Below, one piece after another: positions 43,558 through 51,459 of a stretch of 64,000 nt of DNA. Source of the stretch: Agromyces ramosus (GTDB taxonomy: Bacteria > Actinomycetota > Actinomycetes > Actinomycetales > Microbacteriaceae); the NCBI RefSeq assembly GCF_004216665.1, contig NZ_SGWY01000002.1, positions 162,685-226,684 of the forward strand. The letters run 5' to 3'. The translations under genes were made by a program, and so were the position numbers. How positions within the stretch are numbered: position 1 is the stretch's first letter; the number at the start of each line of letters is the position of its first letter. The notes under the pieces are model-generated. The model had not been told where the DNA came from. It saw only the letters and a program-made list of their open reading frames with translations, and made no database searches.

Positions 43558-43662
43558 GCGTCCATCGTGCCAGTGCTCGACCAGGTGGGCTCGCTGGCCC
43601 GTCCGGAGCAGGCCCGCGGATTGGGGGTGTGGAGAGCGCGCCGCCGTGCGCGACCGACCGCA

Positions 43663-43668
43663 TATGCT
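43663..43668 (+). promoter_or_regulatory. -10 box of the exported coiled-coil gene
   Basis: TATGCT, 8 nt before ATG 43677. Confidence 0.4.
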
Positions 43669-43676
43669 CCTCTTCG

Positions 43677-44570
43677 ATGTCCAGCACAGGGAAACTCGCC
43701 GTCGTCGCGCTCGTCGCGCTCATCGCCACCGCCAGCTTCGGGCTCCAAGCCTCCGCGGCCTCCGCATCGGATCGGGCCGCAGCGTCTCGCGCGGCCGAGG
43801 AGCACGAGCGCGAACAGGCGTCCGAGCGCTGGGCCGCGGCGGTCGCGTCTGCTGGGGTGCAGGCTCGTCGGGTCGCGGATGCGGCGGCGGCGGTCATCGG
43901 AGGTTCGGGCGACCTCGCTCGACCCGACGTCGCTAGCGCGCTCGATGCGGCCCTGCGGGCCCTCGACGAGGCACTCGAAGGGCGCGACATCGGAGCCATC
44001 GCGGGGCGACGCGATGAGGTGGCAGAGGCCCTGGGGGTGTTCCGGCAGGCCGTCGCCGACGCCGCGGAAGCGCGGAAGGGCGAGTACTCGTCCGCCGACC
44101 AGGCGGCGAGGGACGAGCTCGACCGGGCCGTCGCGGCCGTGAGGGCGGCCGAAGACCTCGGCGTCGCCGAGATCGGCGTCCTGCGCCGCGCCGCCGACCG
44201 GGTCGTCGGATCGCATCGGGAAGCGGTCGCGGCAGCGGAGGCGGCGGCCGCAGCCGCAGCCGCATCCGCCGCCGCCGCGGCAGCCGCGACGGGGGAGTCG
44301 GGCGAGAGCGGGGGGAGTCCCGCCTCCGGCGCCTCCACGACGCCGTCGGGCCCCCCACCGGGCCTCCGCCGATACCCGACCGAGCTCACGATCGATGCGT
44401 ACGGCGACTACTGGCCCGGTTGCCCGGTCGTCGTCGGCGAATGGGACTGGTGGTACTACGATTCGACGGGCTACGTGGTCGTGGATCCGGGGTATCCGTA
44501 CGACATCGAGGTGATGTCGTACGAAGGGCGTCTCCTCGGCGTGAAGTCCCTCCCGTGCATCATCGAGTGA
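43677..44570 (+). CDS. Exported Ala-rich coiled-coil protein with a C-terminal aromatic domain
   Basis: 297 residues, no family recognised. An N-terminal hydrophobic segment (KLAVVALVALIATASFGLQA) acts as signal or anchor. Long Ala/Glu/Arg helices (about 30-185) suggest a coiled coil. A pure Ala/Glu run (AEAAAAAAAASAAAAAAA) and a Gly/Ser/Pro linker precede a compact C-terminal domain rich in Trp/Tyr with two Cys (YWPGCPVVVGEWDWWYY, KSLPCIIE), which looks disulfide-stabilised. The layout suggests a cell-envelope stalk carrying a binding domain. ATG lies 8 nt after TATGCT. It is followed at 64 bp by a nitrilase gene. Confidence 0.75.
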   Translation: MSSTGKLAVVALVALIATASFGLQASAASASDRAAASRAAEEHEREQASERWAAAVASAGVQARRVADAAAAVIGGSGDLARPDVASALDAALRALDEALEGRDIGAIAGRRDEVAEALGVFRQAVADAAEARKGEYSSADQAARDELDRAVAAVRAAEDLGVAEIGVLRRAADRVVGSHREAVAAAEAAAAAAAASAAAAAAATGESGESGGSPASGASTTPSGPPPGLRRYPTELTIDAYGDYWPGCPVVVGEWDWWYYDSTGYVVVDPGYPYDIEVMSYEGRLLGVKSLPCIIE

Positions 44571-44622
44571 CAGTCGAGCTCGTCACCGGGTGATCCCGTC
44601 GCGGCCGGGAGCGCGCGCCGAT

Positions 44623-44628
44623 TACGCT
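44623..44628 (+). promoter_or_regulatory. -10 box of the nitrilase-family gene
   Basis: TACGCT, 6 nt before ATG 44635; leaderless. Confidence 0.5.
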
Positions 44629-44634
44629 GGCCGC

Positions 44635-45468
44635 ATGTCCGGACACGCCTCGAGCGCCTTCCCGATCGCCGTCGCCCAGTTCGCACCCGGCGCGGACGCC
44701 GAGGCGAACCGCTCCGAGATCACCCGCCTCACGGAGCTCGCCGCCGCGCGCGGCGCGGGGCTCGTCGTGTTCCCCGAGTACTCGAGCTACTTCACGCCCG
44801 AGCCCGGGTGGGACTGGCAGGCGGCGGCCGAGGAGGTTGGCGGCGCGTTCACCGAGCACCTCGCGGCGCTCTCTACCCGGCTGGAGGTGCACGTCGTCGC
44901 CGGCATGATCGAGCGACTCGGCGGTGACGAGCGCCGAGTGGGCAACACGGTCGTGGCCGTCGCCCCGGGCGCAGGCGTGGTCGCCACCTACCGCAAGCTG
45001 CACCTCTACGACGCGTTCGGGCAGCGCGAGTCCGAGTGGGTGGCGCCCGGAGACATCGACGCACCGCAGGTGTTCGAGGCCGGCGGCCTCCGCTTCGGCC
45101 TGCAGACCTGCTACGACGCCCGCTTCCCCGAGGTGACCCGTCGCATCGTCGACGCGGGCGCCGATGTCGTGTGCATGCCGGCCGAGTGGGTTCGGGGGCC
45201 GCTCAAGGAGGCGCACTGGCGGGTCCTCACGACGGCGCGCGCCCTCGAGAACACGATGTACGTCGCCGCCGCCGACCACGCCCCGCCGGTGGGCGCGGGC
45301 AACAGCATGATCGTCGATCCCATGGGCGTGGAGGTCGCCACGATCGGCGAGGCGACGGATGTCGCGATCGCGTGGGTCTCCCGCGACCGCATCGACGCCG
45401 TGCGCCGCGTCAACCCGGCGCTCGCGCTGCGCCGGTTCGACGTGACCGAGCGCATCAGCCCGCGGTGA
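44635..45468 (+). CDS. Carbon-nitrogen hydrolase (nitrilase superfamily amidase)
   Basis: 277 residues with the complete Glu-Lys-Cys triad: VVFPEYSSYF (Glu), ATYRKLHLYDAFGQRES (Lys) and GLQTCYDARFPEVTR (Cys). The motifs fit omega-amidase/Nit-type amidases, which hydrolyse alpha-ketoglutaramate, deaminated glutathione or similar amides. The convergent neighbour is a class I aminotransferase; omega-amidase and a glutamine- or methionine-type transaminase are known partners, so a shared role in ketoglutaramate or ketomethiobutyrate metabolism is plausible. ATG leaderless after TACGCT. Confidence 0.9.
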   Translation: MSGHASSAFPIAVAQFAPGADAEANRSEITRLTELAAARGAGLVVFPEYSSYFTPEPGWDWQAAAEEVGGAFTEHLAALSTRLEVHVVAGMIERLGGDERRVGNTVVAVAPGAGVVATYRKLHLYDAFGQRESEWVAPGDIDAPQVFEAGGLRFGLQTCYDARFPEVTRRIVDAGADVVCMPAEWVRGPLKEAHWRVLTTARALENTMYVAAADHAPPVGAGNSMIVDPMGVEVATIGEATDVAIAWVSRDRIDAVRRVNPALALRRFDVTERISPR

Positions 45469-46672
45469 GCCGCGACAGCCTCGCCGACGCCTCCTCGAGC
45501 ACGTCGTGGCGCTTGCAGAAAGCGAAACGCACGAGGCTGCGGTAGGCGTCCTGCCGGTCGGGATGGACGAACGCCGACACGGGCACGCCGACCACGCCCG
45601 CGCGCTCGGGCAGCTCCCGGCAGAGCACCGCGCCGTCGGAGTACCCGAGCGGTGCGGCATCCGCGACGACGAAGTAGCCGGCGTCGGGGAGCGAGACCGT
45701 GAACCCCGCGGCCTCGAGCCCGGCGGCGAGCAGGTCGCGCTTGTCGCGGAGGGTCGCCGCGGCATCCGCGAACACCGCATCGGGGAGGCCGAGGCCGGTG
45801 GCGATCGCGGGCTGGAACGGGGCGCCGTTCACGAAGGTGAGGTACTGCTTCACCGCGAGCACGCTGGTGACGAGTGCCGCCGGCGCGGTGATCCAGCCGA
45901 TCTTCCATCCCGTGGTGCTGAAGGTCTTGCCGCCCGACGAGATCGAGATCGTGCGCTCGCGGGCGCCCGGAAGCGACGCGATGGGCGTGTGCGGTGCGCC
46001 GAAGGTGAGGTGCTCGTACACCTCGTCGGTCACGATGATCGCATCGTGCCGCCCGGCGAGTCGCACGATCGACGCGAGCACGTCGGCGTCGAGCACCGCC
46101 CCGGTCGGGTTGTGCGGCGAGTTCACGAGGATGATCCGCGTGCGGTCGGTCACGGCGGCCTCGAGCTCGTCGAGGTCGGGCCGCCAGTCGGGGAATCGCA
46201 GCGGCACGGTGCGGTGCACGCCTCCGGCACGGGCGATGAGCGCGGCGTAGGCGTCGTAGTAGGGCTCGAACGTCACGACCTCGTCGCCCACGTCGACGAG
46301 TGCGAGGATCGTCGCCGCGAGCGCTTCCGTCGCACCGGCCGTGACGAGCACCTCGGATGCCGCGTCCACGTCGATGCCGTAGAACCGCCGCTGGTGCGCG
46401 GCGATCGCCTCGCGCAGCACGGGCATGCCGATCCCGGGCGGGTACTGGTTCACGCCGTCAGCGATCGCCTGGCGGGCGGCCTCGAGCACCTCGGCGGGGC
46501 CGTCCTCGTCGGGGAAGCCCTGGCCGAGGTTGATGGCGCCGGTCCGGGCGGCCAGCGCACTCATCTCGGCGAAGATCGTGGCGGCGATCGTGCCGTCGGC
46601 GGCGAGAAGGCCCGCGCCTGCCGCGGTGCGCTGCCACGGCTGCAGGCCGGGTGCGGGGGAGAAGTCGCTCAC
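45455..46672 (-). CDS. Class I/II aminotransferase (kynurenine/methionine aminotransferase-like)
   Basis: 405-residue fold-type I PLP aminotransferase. Substrate-side INLGQGFPDEDGP, NQYPPGIGMPVLREAI, VTAGATEALAA, VNSPHNPTGAVLD, VTDEVYEHLTF and the Schiff-base Lys in SISSGGKTFSTTGWKIGW. The GQGFPD and GKTFSxTGWK motifs fit the YbdL/KYAT subgroup, which prefers methionine, glutamine or aromatic amino acids. The GTG at 46672 is 6 nt after TACGGT and fits the family N-terminus better than the ATG 23 codons upstream. It overlaps the convergent nitrilase gene by 14 bp. Confidence 0.92.
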   Translation of the reverse strand: MSDFSPAPGLQPWQRTAAGAGLLAADGTIAATIFAEMSALAARTGAINLGQGFPDEDGPAEVLEAARQAIADGVNQYPPGIGMPVLREAIAAHQRRFYGIDVDAASEVLVTAGATEALAATILALVDVGDEVVTFEPYYDAYAALIARAGGVHRTVPLRFPDWRPDLDELEAAVTDRTRIILVNSPHNPTGAVLDADVLASIVRLAGRHDAIIVTDEVYEHLTFGAPHTPIASLPGARERTISISSGGKTFSTTGWKIGWITAPAALVTSVLAVKQYLTFVNGAPFQPAIATGLGLPDAVFADAAATLRDKRDLLAAGLEAAGFTVSLPDAGYFVVADAAPLGYSDGAVLCRELPERAGVVGVPVSAFVHPDRQDAYRSLVRFAFCKRHDVLEEASARLSRLTAG

Positions 46673-46678
46673 GCTCTC

Positions 46679-46684
46679 ACCGTA
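46679..46684 (-). promoter_or_regulatory. -10 box of the aminotransferase gene
   Basis: TACGGT, 6 nt before GTG 46672; leaderless. Confidence 0.5.
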
Positions 46685-46841
46685 CGTCAGGGTGGGGCCG
46701 CTACGCTGGCGCACGGACTCGCGGGGCGACGTCATCCGCACTCGGATGACTCACCGCCCGGTGATAGCCGGATCACAGACTTCGCCGATGCCGCACACAG
46801 ACTCGCGCGGGATGCTGGCATGGCTTTGGAAGGAGCACACC

Positions 46842-48521
46842 ATGACCGACACCACTGACGGCCCCACGGGGGAGGCCCGGGAGGGCGATGTCGCCGCGAC
46901 CGCTGCCACGAACGCGGCGCCTGTGAACCCGTCCACCGAGACCGCCGCGGCGACTCCCGCCGCCCCCGCCGAGTCCGCGGCGCCGGTCGCGGCAGCGACG
47001 CCCGCCCCGGCCGCCCCGGCCGCATCGACCGTGCCGGCCGCCTCGGCCGCTCCCGCCGCTCCGACCGAGGGTGCCGGCACCGCCGCCGACCTGCCCGCGA
47101 CCGGCACGGTCTACCAGCCGGGCCAGGCTCCGCAGCCGTACCACGCCCCGCAGCCCACCGCGCCGACCCAGCCCCTCAGCGGCCAGGTGCCGCCTGCCTT
47201 CGGCGGTCCCCGCCCCGGAGAGACCCAGCCGACGGCACCCGTGGCCGGAGCGCAGCAGAACGGCTCCACGACCGCGCAGGCGGCGCCGAAGCCGCGTCGC
47301 GTGGGTCTCGGCGTCGCCGCGGCCATCGTCGCGGCCGCGCTCATCGGCGGCGCATCGGGCGCCGGCATCACGGCGCTCATCGCCGCCAACGAGGCGCCCG
47401 CCTCGAGCGACAGCGCCGACAGCGCGCAGAACATCGTCGTCAACGACAGCGACTCCGTGAACCAGATCACGGCGGTCGCGGCCAAGGCCAGCCCCAGCGT
47501 CGTGACCATCTCGGTCACCGGGGGCCAGGCCGGCGGCACCGGCTCGGGCATCATCCTCTCCGAGGACGGCTACGTGCTCACGAACACGCACGTGGTCACG
47601 CTCGACGGCGCGACCGGCGACCCGGTCATCCAGGTCAAGACGAACGACGGCCACCTCTACGAGGCCGAGCTCGTCGGCACCGACCCCCTGAGCGACCTCG
47701 CGGTCATCAAGCTCACGGATGCCTCCGGCCTCACGCCGCTCGAGTTCGCCGACTCCGACAAGCTCAACGTCGGCGACACGGCCATCGCGATCGGTGCGCC
47801 GCTCGGACTCTCCGGCACCGTGACGAACGGCATCATCAGCGCGCTGAACCGCTCGATCGACGTCGCCTCCTCGGCGGCGCCGTCGACTCCTGACGACTCC
47901 ACCGAGGGCGACGGCGAGGGCGACCAGGGCGACGGGTCGGAGAGCCCCTTCGACTTCTTCTTCGACCTTCCCGACCCCGAGAGCGGCGAGTCGCAGCAGC
48001 CGCAGGCCGCGTCCGGCCAGGTGTCGCTCCCGGTCATCCAGACGGATGCCGCGATCAACCCGGGCAACTCGGGCGGCGCGCTGCTCGACTCCGAGGGCAA
48101 GCTCATCGGCGTCAATGTCGCCATCCTCTCCGCGGGCGGCTCGAGCACCGAGGCCGGCAACATCGGCGTCGGCTTCGCGGTCCCGTCGAACCTCGCCGAG
48201 CGCATCGCGAACGAGATCATCGAGAACGGCGCGGCCACGCACGGCCTGCTGGGCGCGACCGTCACGTCGGCCGAGGCTGACGGCCAGAGCGACATCGTCG
48301 GGGCGCTCATCTCCGAGGTCAGCGCCGGCGGCGCTGCCGAGCAGGCGGGCCTCGCGGCCGGCGACGTCGTCACCGAGTTCAACGGCGTGCCGATCACCGA
48401 CCAGACCGACCTGACCGCCCAGGTGCGCGCGCTCCCGGGCGGCGAGAAGGCCGACATCACCTTCACGCGCGACGGCGAGTCGCAGACCGTGAGCGTCACC
48501 CTCGGCACCTTCGAGGGCTGA
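46842..48521 (+). CDS. HtrA/DegP-like membrane-anchored serine protease with PDZ domain
   Basis: 559 residues. A cytoplasmic Ala/Pro/Thr-rich region (about 1-150) precedes one membrane helix (about 153-180, VGLGVAAAIVAAALIGGASG), then a trypsin-like domain with His in LTNTHVVTLDG, Asp in TDPLSDLAVIKL and Ser in INPGNSGGALLDS, then a C-terminal PDZ domain (about 465-555; AGLAAGDVVTEFNGVPITD). An acidic/Ser insert of about 50 residues sits just before the catalytic Ser loop. It acts in envelope protein quality control. AAGGAG lies six bases before the ATG. A strong hairpin terminator follows. Confidence 0.93.
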   Translation: MTDTTDGPTGEAREGDVAATAATNAAPVNPSTETAAATPAAPAESAAPVAAATPAPAAPAASTVPAASAAPAAPTEGAGTAADLPATGTVYQPGQAPQPYHAPQPTAPTQPLSGQVPPAFGGPRPGETQPTAPVAGAQQNGSTTAQAAPKPRRVGLGVAAAIVAAALIGGASGAGITALIAANEAPASSDSADSAQNIVVNDSDSVNQITAVAAKASPSVVTISVTGGQAGGTGSGIILSEDGYVLTNTHVVTLDGATGDPVIQVKTNDGHLYEAELVGTDPLSDLAVIKLTDASGLTPLEFADSDKLNVGDTAIAIGAPLGLSGTVTNGIISALNRSIDVASSAAPSTPDDSTEGDGEGDQGDGSESPFDFFFDLPDPESGESQQPQAASGQVSLPVIQTDAAINPGNSGGALLDSEGKLIGVNVAILSAGGSSTEAGNIGVGFAVPSNLAERIANEIIENGAATHGLLGATVTSAEADGQSDIVGALISEVSAGGAAEQAGLAAGDVVTEFNGVPITDQTDLTAQVRALPGGEKADITFTRDGESQTVSVTLGTFEG

Positions 48522-48544
48522 TCCCTCGAGGGGGACCACGACGA

Positions 48545-48580
48545 CGGCGGGGCCGGATCGCACGCGATCCGGCCCCGCCG
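48545..48580 (+). terminator. Terminator after the HtrA gene
   Basis: CGGCGGGGCCGGATCG and CGATCCGGCCCCGCCG form a perfect 16-bp stem with loop CACG, 24 bp after the stop. It has no T-run but is the strongest stem in this region. Confidence 0.85.
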
Positions 48581-48617
48581 CATCCGTGTGCTCACATCCC
48601 GCTCAGGGCGCGGCTGC

Positions 48618-48623
48618 TAGGCT
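48618..48623 (+). promoter_or_regulatory. -10 box upstream of the GT2 operon
   Basis: TAGGCT; leader of about 21 nt before ATG 48651, with GTGAGG just before the start. Confidence 0.45.
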
Positions 48624-48650
48624 CGATCGACTTCCGAGCGAGTGAGGAAC

Positions 48651-49703
48651 ATGCCCGATCAGCACCACCCGGCGGCGCCGCCGCTCGTCGGCGTCTCCTA
48701 CGTCATGCCGGTGCTGAACGATGCGACGCACGTTCGGGCGGCCGTCGAGTCGATCCTCGCGCAGGACTACGCGGGCCCCGTCGAGGTGCTCATCGCACTG
48801 GGCCCGTCGATCGACGGCACGGCTGAGCTCGTCGCCGACCTGGCCACCCGGGACGCGCGCGTGCGCGTGCTCGAGAACGAGGTGGGTTCGACGCCCGCCG
48901 GCCTGAACATCGGCATCCGGGCGGCACGGTACCCGGTCGTCGTGCGTGTCGACTCCCACTCGATGCTGCCGGTCGACTACGCCCGGGTCGCGCTCGGCGT
49001 GCTGGAGCGCACCGGAGCCGACAACGTGGGCGGCATCATGGACGCACGCGGCGAGACGCCGTTCGAGCAGGCCGTCGCACTCGCGTACACGACGAAGGTG
49101 GGCCTCGGCGGATCGGCGTTCCACGTCGGCGGCGCCGAGGGGCCAGCCGAGACCGTGTACCTCGGCGTCTTCCGGCGGGCGGCGCTCGAGCGGGTCGGGC
49201 TCTTCGACGAGACCATCAAGCGCGGCCAGGACTGGGAGCTGAACCGCCGGCTCCGCGAGACCGGCGGCACAGTGTGGTTCACGCCCGAGCTCGCGGTGAC
49301 GTACCGGCCGCGTTCGTCGGTCGAGCGCCTCGCCCGCCAGATGTTCTCCACCGGCCTGTGGCGCGGCGAGCTCGCGCGCCGATTCCCGGCGGCGAACGGC
49401 ATCCGCTACTTCATCCCGCCGGCGATGGTCGTCGGCGTCGCCCTCGGCCTCCTGCTCGGCATCGCCGGCATCGTGCAGGCGGCGATGGGTGCGACGCCGT
49501 GGCTGCTGCTCGGCTTCCTCGTGCCCGTGGTCTACCTGCTCTTCGTGGTCGCGGCGACCATCGCCTACGGTCGTGGGCGCAGCGGCGCCGTGGCCGGGTG
49601 GTTTCTCGTAGTCTTGCCGTGCATACACGTCTCGTGGGGAGTCGGCTTCGTGCTCGGATACCTCTCGCTGACGAGCAACATCGCCAAGCACACGGGAAGG
49701 TGA
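48651..49703 (+). CDS. Family 2 glycosyltransferase, ExoA-like, with membrane domain
   Basis: 350 residues. GT-A domain at about 1-250: SYVMPVLNDATHVRAAVESIL, VRVDSHSMLPVDY (metal-binding DSH) and KRGQDWELNRRL (catalytic region with Gln-Asp). Three membrane helices follow to the end. ExoA-like enzymes add sugars to lipid-linked precursors at the cytoplasmic face. It is first in a plus-strand run with a CDP-alcohol phosphotransferase gene (5 bp after its stop), a second GT2 and a CDP-glycerol glycerophosphotransferase-like gene, which implies a surface glycopolymer. Confidence 0.88.
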   Translation: MPDQHHPAAPPLVGVSYVMPVLNDATHVRAAVESILAQDYAGPVEVLIALGPSIDGTAELVADLATRDARVRVLENEVGSTPAGLNIGIRAARYPVVVRVDSHSMLPVDYARVALGVLERTGADNVGGIMDARGETPFEQAVALAYTTKVGLGGSAFHVGGAEGPAETVYLGVFRRAALERVGLFDETIKRGQDWELNRRLRETGGTVWFTPELAVTYRPRSSVERLARQMFSTGLWRGELARRFPAANGIRYFIPPAMVVGVALGLLLGIAGIVQAAMGATPWLLLGFLVPVVYLLFVVAATIAYGRGRSGAVAGWFLVVLPCIHVSWGVGFVLGYLSLTSNIAKHTGR

Positions 49704-49708
49704 CGCGG

Positions 49709-50521
49709 ATGTCACAAGCCGGTCGGGCTCACGCCAGGCCCACGAGCATCGCCGAGCTCCGCGCGGTCGCCCAGCCCCCCGAGGTGCGGGGGCGGCGCAA
49801 CGCGGAGCACTGGACGGCGTCGCTGTACCTGCGCCGCTTCTCGCCGTACCTCACCTGGCTGCTGCTGAAGACGTCGATCTCGGCGAACGGCGTCACGGCG
49901 CTCATGATCCTCGTGGGCTGGTCCACCGCCGCGGCGCTGCTCATCCCAGGCATCTGGGGCGCCCTGCTCGCGGTGGTGCTCGGCCAGCTGCAGATGCTTG
50001 TCGACTGCTGCGACGGCGAGGTCGCCCGCTGGCGTCGCACCTCGTCGCCGGCCGGCGTGTTCCTCGACAAGGTCGGGCACTACACGACCGAGGCGCTCAT
50101 CCCGCTCGCACTGGGCATCCGCGCGGCCGCCTACCCGCTCGAGTTCCCGGCCGACTTCCTGTGGACGACGGTCGGCGCGCTGCTCGCACTCGTCATCGTC
50201 CTGAACAAGGCGCTGAACGACATGGTGCACGTCGCGCGCGCGAACGCGGGGCTGCCGAAGCTGGCCGACACCCACGGCGAGACCGCGCCGCGCGGTGGCC
50301 TGATCGCGAAGCTCCGCAAGGCGGCGCGCTTCCTGCCGTTCCATCGGCTCTACCACTCGGTCGAGCTCACGCTCATCGCGCTCGCCGCGGCCGTCGTCGG
50401 GCTCTTCCTCGGCCAGCCGCTCGTCGACCGCGTCGTGGTCCTCGTGCTGCTGCCGCTCGCGATCCTGTCGGTGTTCGGGCACTTCGTGGCGATCATGGCC
50501 TCACGCCGTGTCCGTTCCTGA
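49709..50521 (+). CDS. CDP-alcohol phosphatidyltransferase family protein with variant active site
   Basis: 270 residues with about six hydrophobic segments. The family signature D-x2-DG-x2-AR-x8-G-x3-D-x3-D is present as DCCDGEVARWRRTSSPAG followed by VFLDKVGHY (about 92-118). The last Asp, thought to be the catalytic base, is His here. A substrate switch or altered mechanism is possible. The family transfers a phospho-alcohol from CDP-alcohol to an acceptor hydroxyl. GGAAGG lies eight bases before the ATG. It overlaps the next GT2 gene by 14 bp. Given the neighbours it probably works in polymer synthesis rather than bulk phospholipid synthesis. Confidence 0.85.
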   Translation: MSQAGRAHARPTSIAELRAVAQPPEVRGRRNAEHWTASLYLRRFSPYLTWLLLKTSISANGVTALMILVGWSTAAALLIPGIWGALLAVVLGQLQMLVDCCDGEVARWRRTSSPAGVFLDKVGHYTTEALIPLALGIRAAAYPLEFPADFLWTTVGALLALVIVLNKALNDMVHVARANAGLPKLADTHGETAPRGGLIAKLRKAARFLPFHRLYHSVELTLIALAAAVVGLFLGQPLVDRVVVLVLLPLAILSVFGHFVAIMASRRVRS

Positions 50522-51428
50522 CCGCGGCGCCGGTTCGCCCGCCGCGCCGCGCCGCCCCCGGGTCGGCGTGGTCGTGCTCACCATGGGCACCCGCCCCGAC
50601 GACCTCGCGCGGGGCATCCGGAGCGTGCTCGACCAGCAGGACGTGGACGTCGACGTGGTGTGCGTCGGCAACGGCTGGGACCCGGCGACCGCCGATCCGG
50701 CGCTGCCGGTGAGCGTGAAGGCCCTGCACCTGCCCGAGAACCTCGGCATCCCGGCCGGCCGCAATCGCGGCGTGCCCGTCGTGCACGGCGACGTGCTGTT
50801 CTTCCTCGACGACGACGCCTTCCTGCCCGATGAGCGATTCCTCGCCGACGGATGCCGCATGCTGGCCGAGCGGCCCGAGCTCGGCCTCGTCCAGCCCCGA
50901 GTCGTCGACCCCACGGGCCTGGTCTCGCCGCGGCGGTGGATCCCGCGCATCCGCAAGGGCGACCCGGCGCACTCGAGCAACGTGTTCTCGTGCTGGGAGG
51001 GCGCGGTGCTCATGCCGCGTGCGGCGTTCGAGGCGACGGGCGGCTGGGCCGACCCGTTCTTCTACGCCCACGAGGGCATCGAGCTCGCCTGGCGCGTCTG
51101 GGACACCGGTCGCGTCGCCTGGTACGCCGGCGACCTCGAGGCGGGGCATCCGGTCATCGACCCTGCTCGGCATGCCTACTACTACCGCCTGAACGCGCGG
51201 AACCGCGTGTGGCTCGCGCGGCGCAACCTGCCGATGGTGCTCGTCCCGCTCTACGTGGGCTCGTGGACGGCCATCCAGGTGCTGCGCTGGGCACGGAATC
51301 CGTCGGCGCTCCGCGCGTGGTTCGGCGGCTGGCGCGCGGGCTGGCGCGAGCACCCGGGGGAACGGCGCCCGATGCGCTGGCGCACGGTGTGGCGCATGAC
51401 GCTCGCGGGCCGGCCACCGGTCGTCTGA
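50508..51428 (+). CDS. Family 2 glycosyltransferase
   Basis: 306 residues, soluble GT-A domain: VGVVVLTMGTRPDDLARGI, GNGWDPATADP, LPENLGIPAGRNRG and VLFFLDDDAFLPD (DDD metal site, about 98-110), then ATGGWADPFFYAHEGIELAWR with the conserved acceptor-side Glu. A basic, Trp-rich C-terminus (RARW-, GWRAGWREHPGERR) may bind the membrane. The rhamnosyl/galactosyl-transferase type is plausible but the sugar is unknown. GTG start inside the end of the CDP-alcohol phosphotransferase gene, so coupled. Confidence 0.88.
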   Translation: MSVPDRGAGSPAAPRRPRVGVVVLTMGTRPDDLARGIRSVLDQQDVDVDVVCVGNGWDPATADPALPVSVKALHLPENLGIPAGRNRGVPVVHGDVLFFLDDDAFLPDERFLADGCRMLAERPELGLVQPRVVDPTGLVSPRRWIPRIRKGDPAHSSNVFSCWEGAVLMPRAAFEATGGWADPFFYAHEGIELAWRVWDTGRVAWYAGDLEAGHPVIDPARHAYYYRLNARNRVWLARRNLPMVLVPLYVGSWTAIQVLRWARNPSALRAWFGGWRAGWREHPGERRPMRWRTVWRMTLAGRPPVV

Positions 51429-51447
51429 CTCCCGGCCACGCCTTCGC

Positions 51448-51453
51448 TACCCT
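51448..51453 (+). promoter_or_regulatory. -10 box of the glycerophosphotransferase-like gene
   Basis: TACCCT, 6 nt before GTG 51460; leaderless, so this gene has its own promoter within the cluster. Confidence 0.5.
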
Positions 51454-51459
51454 TGGACG

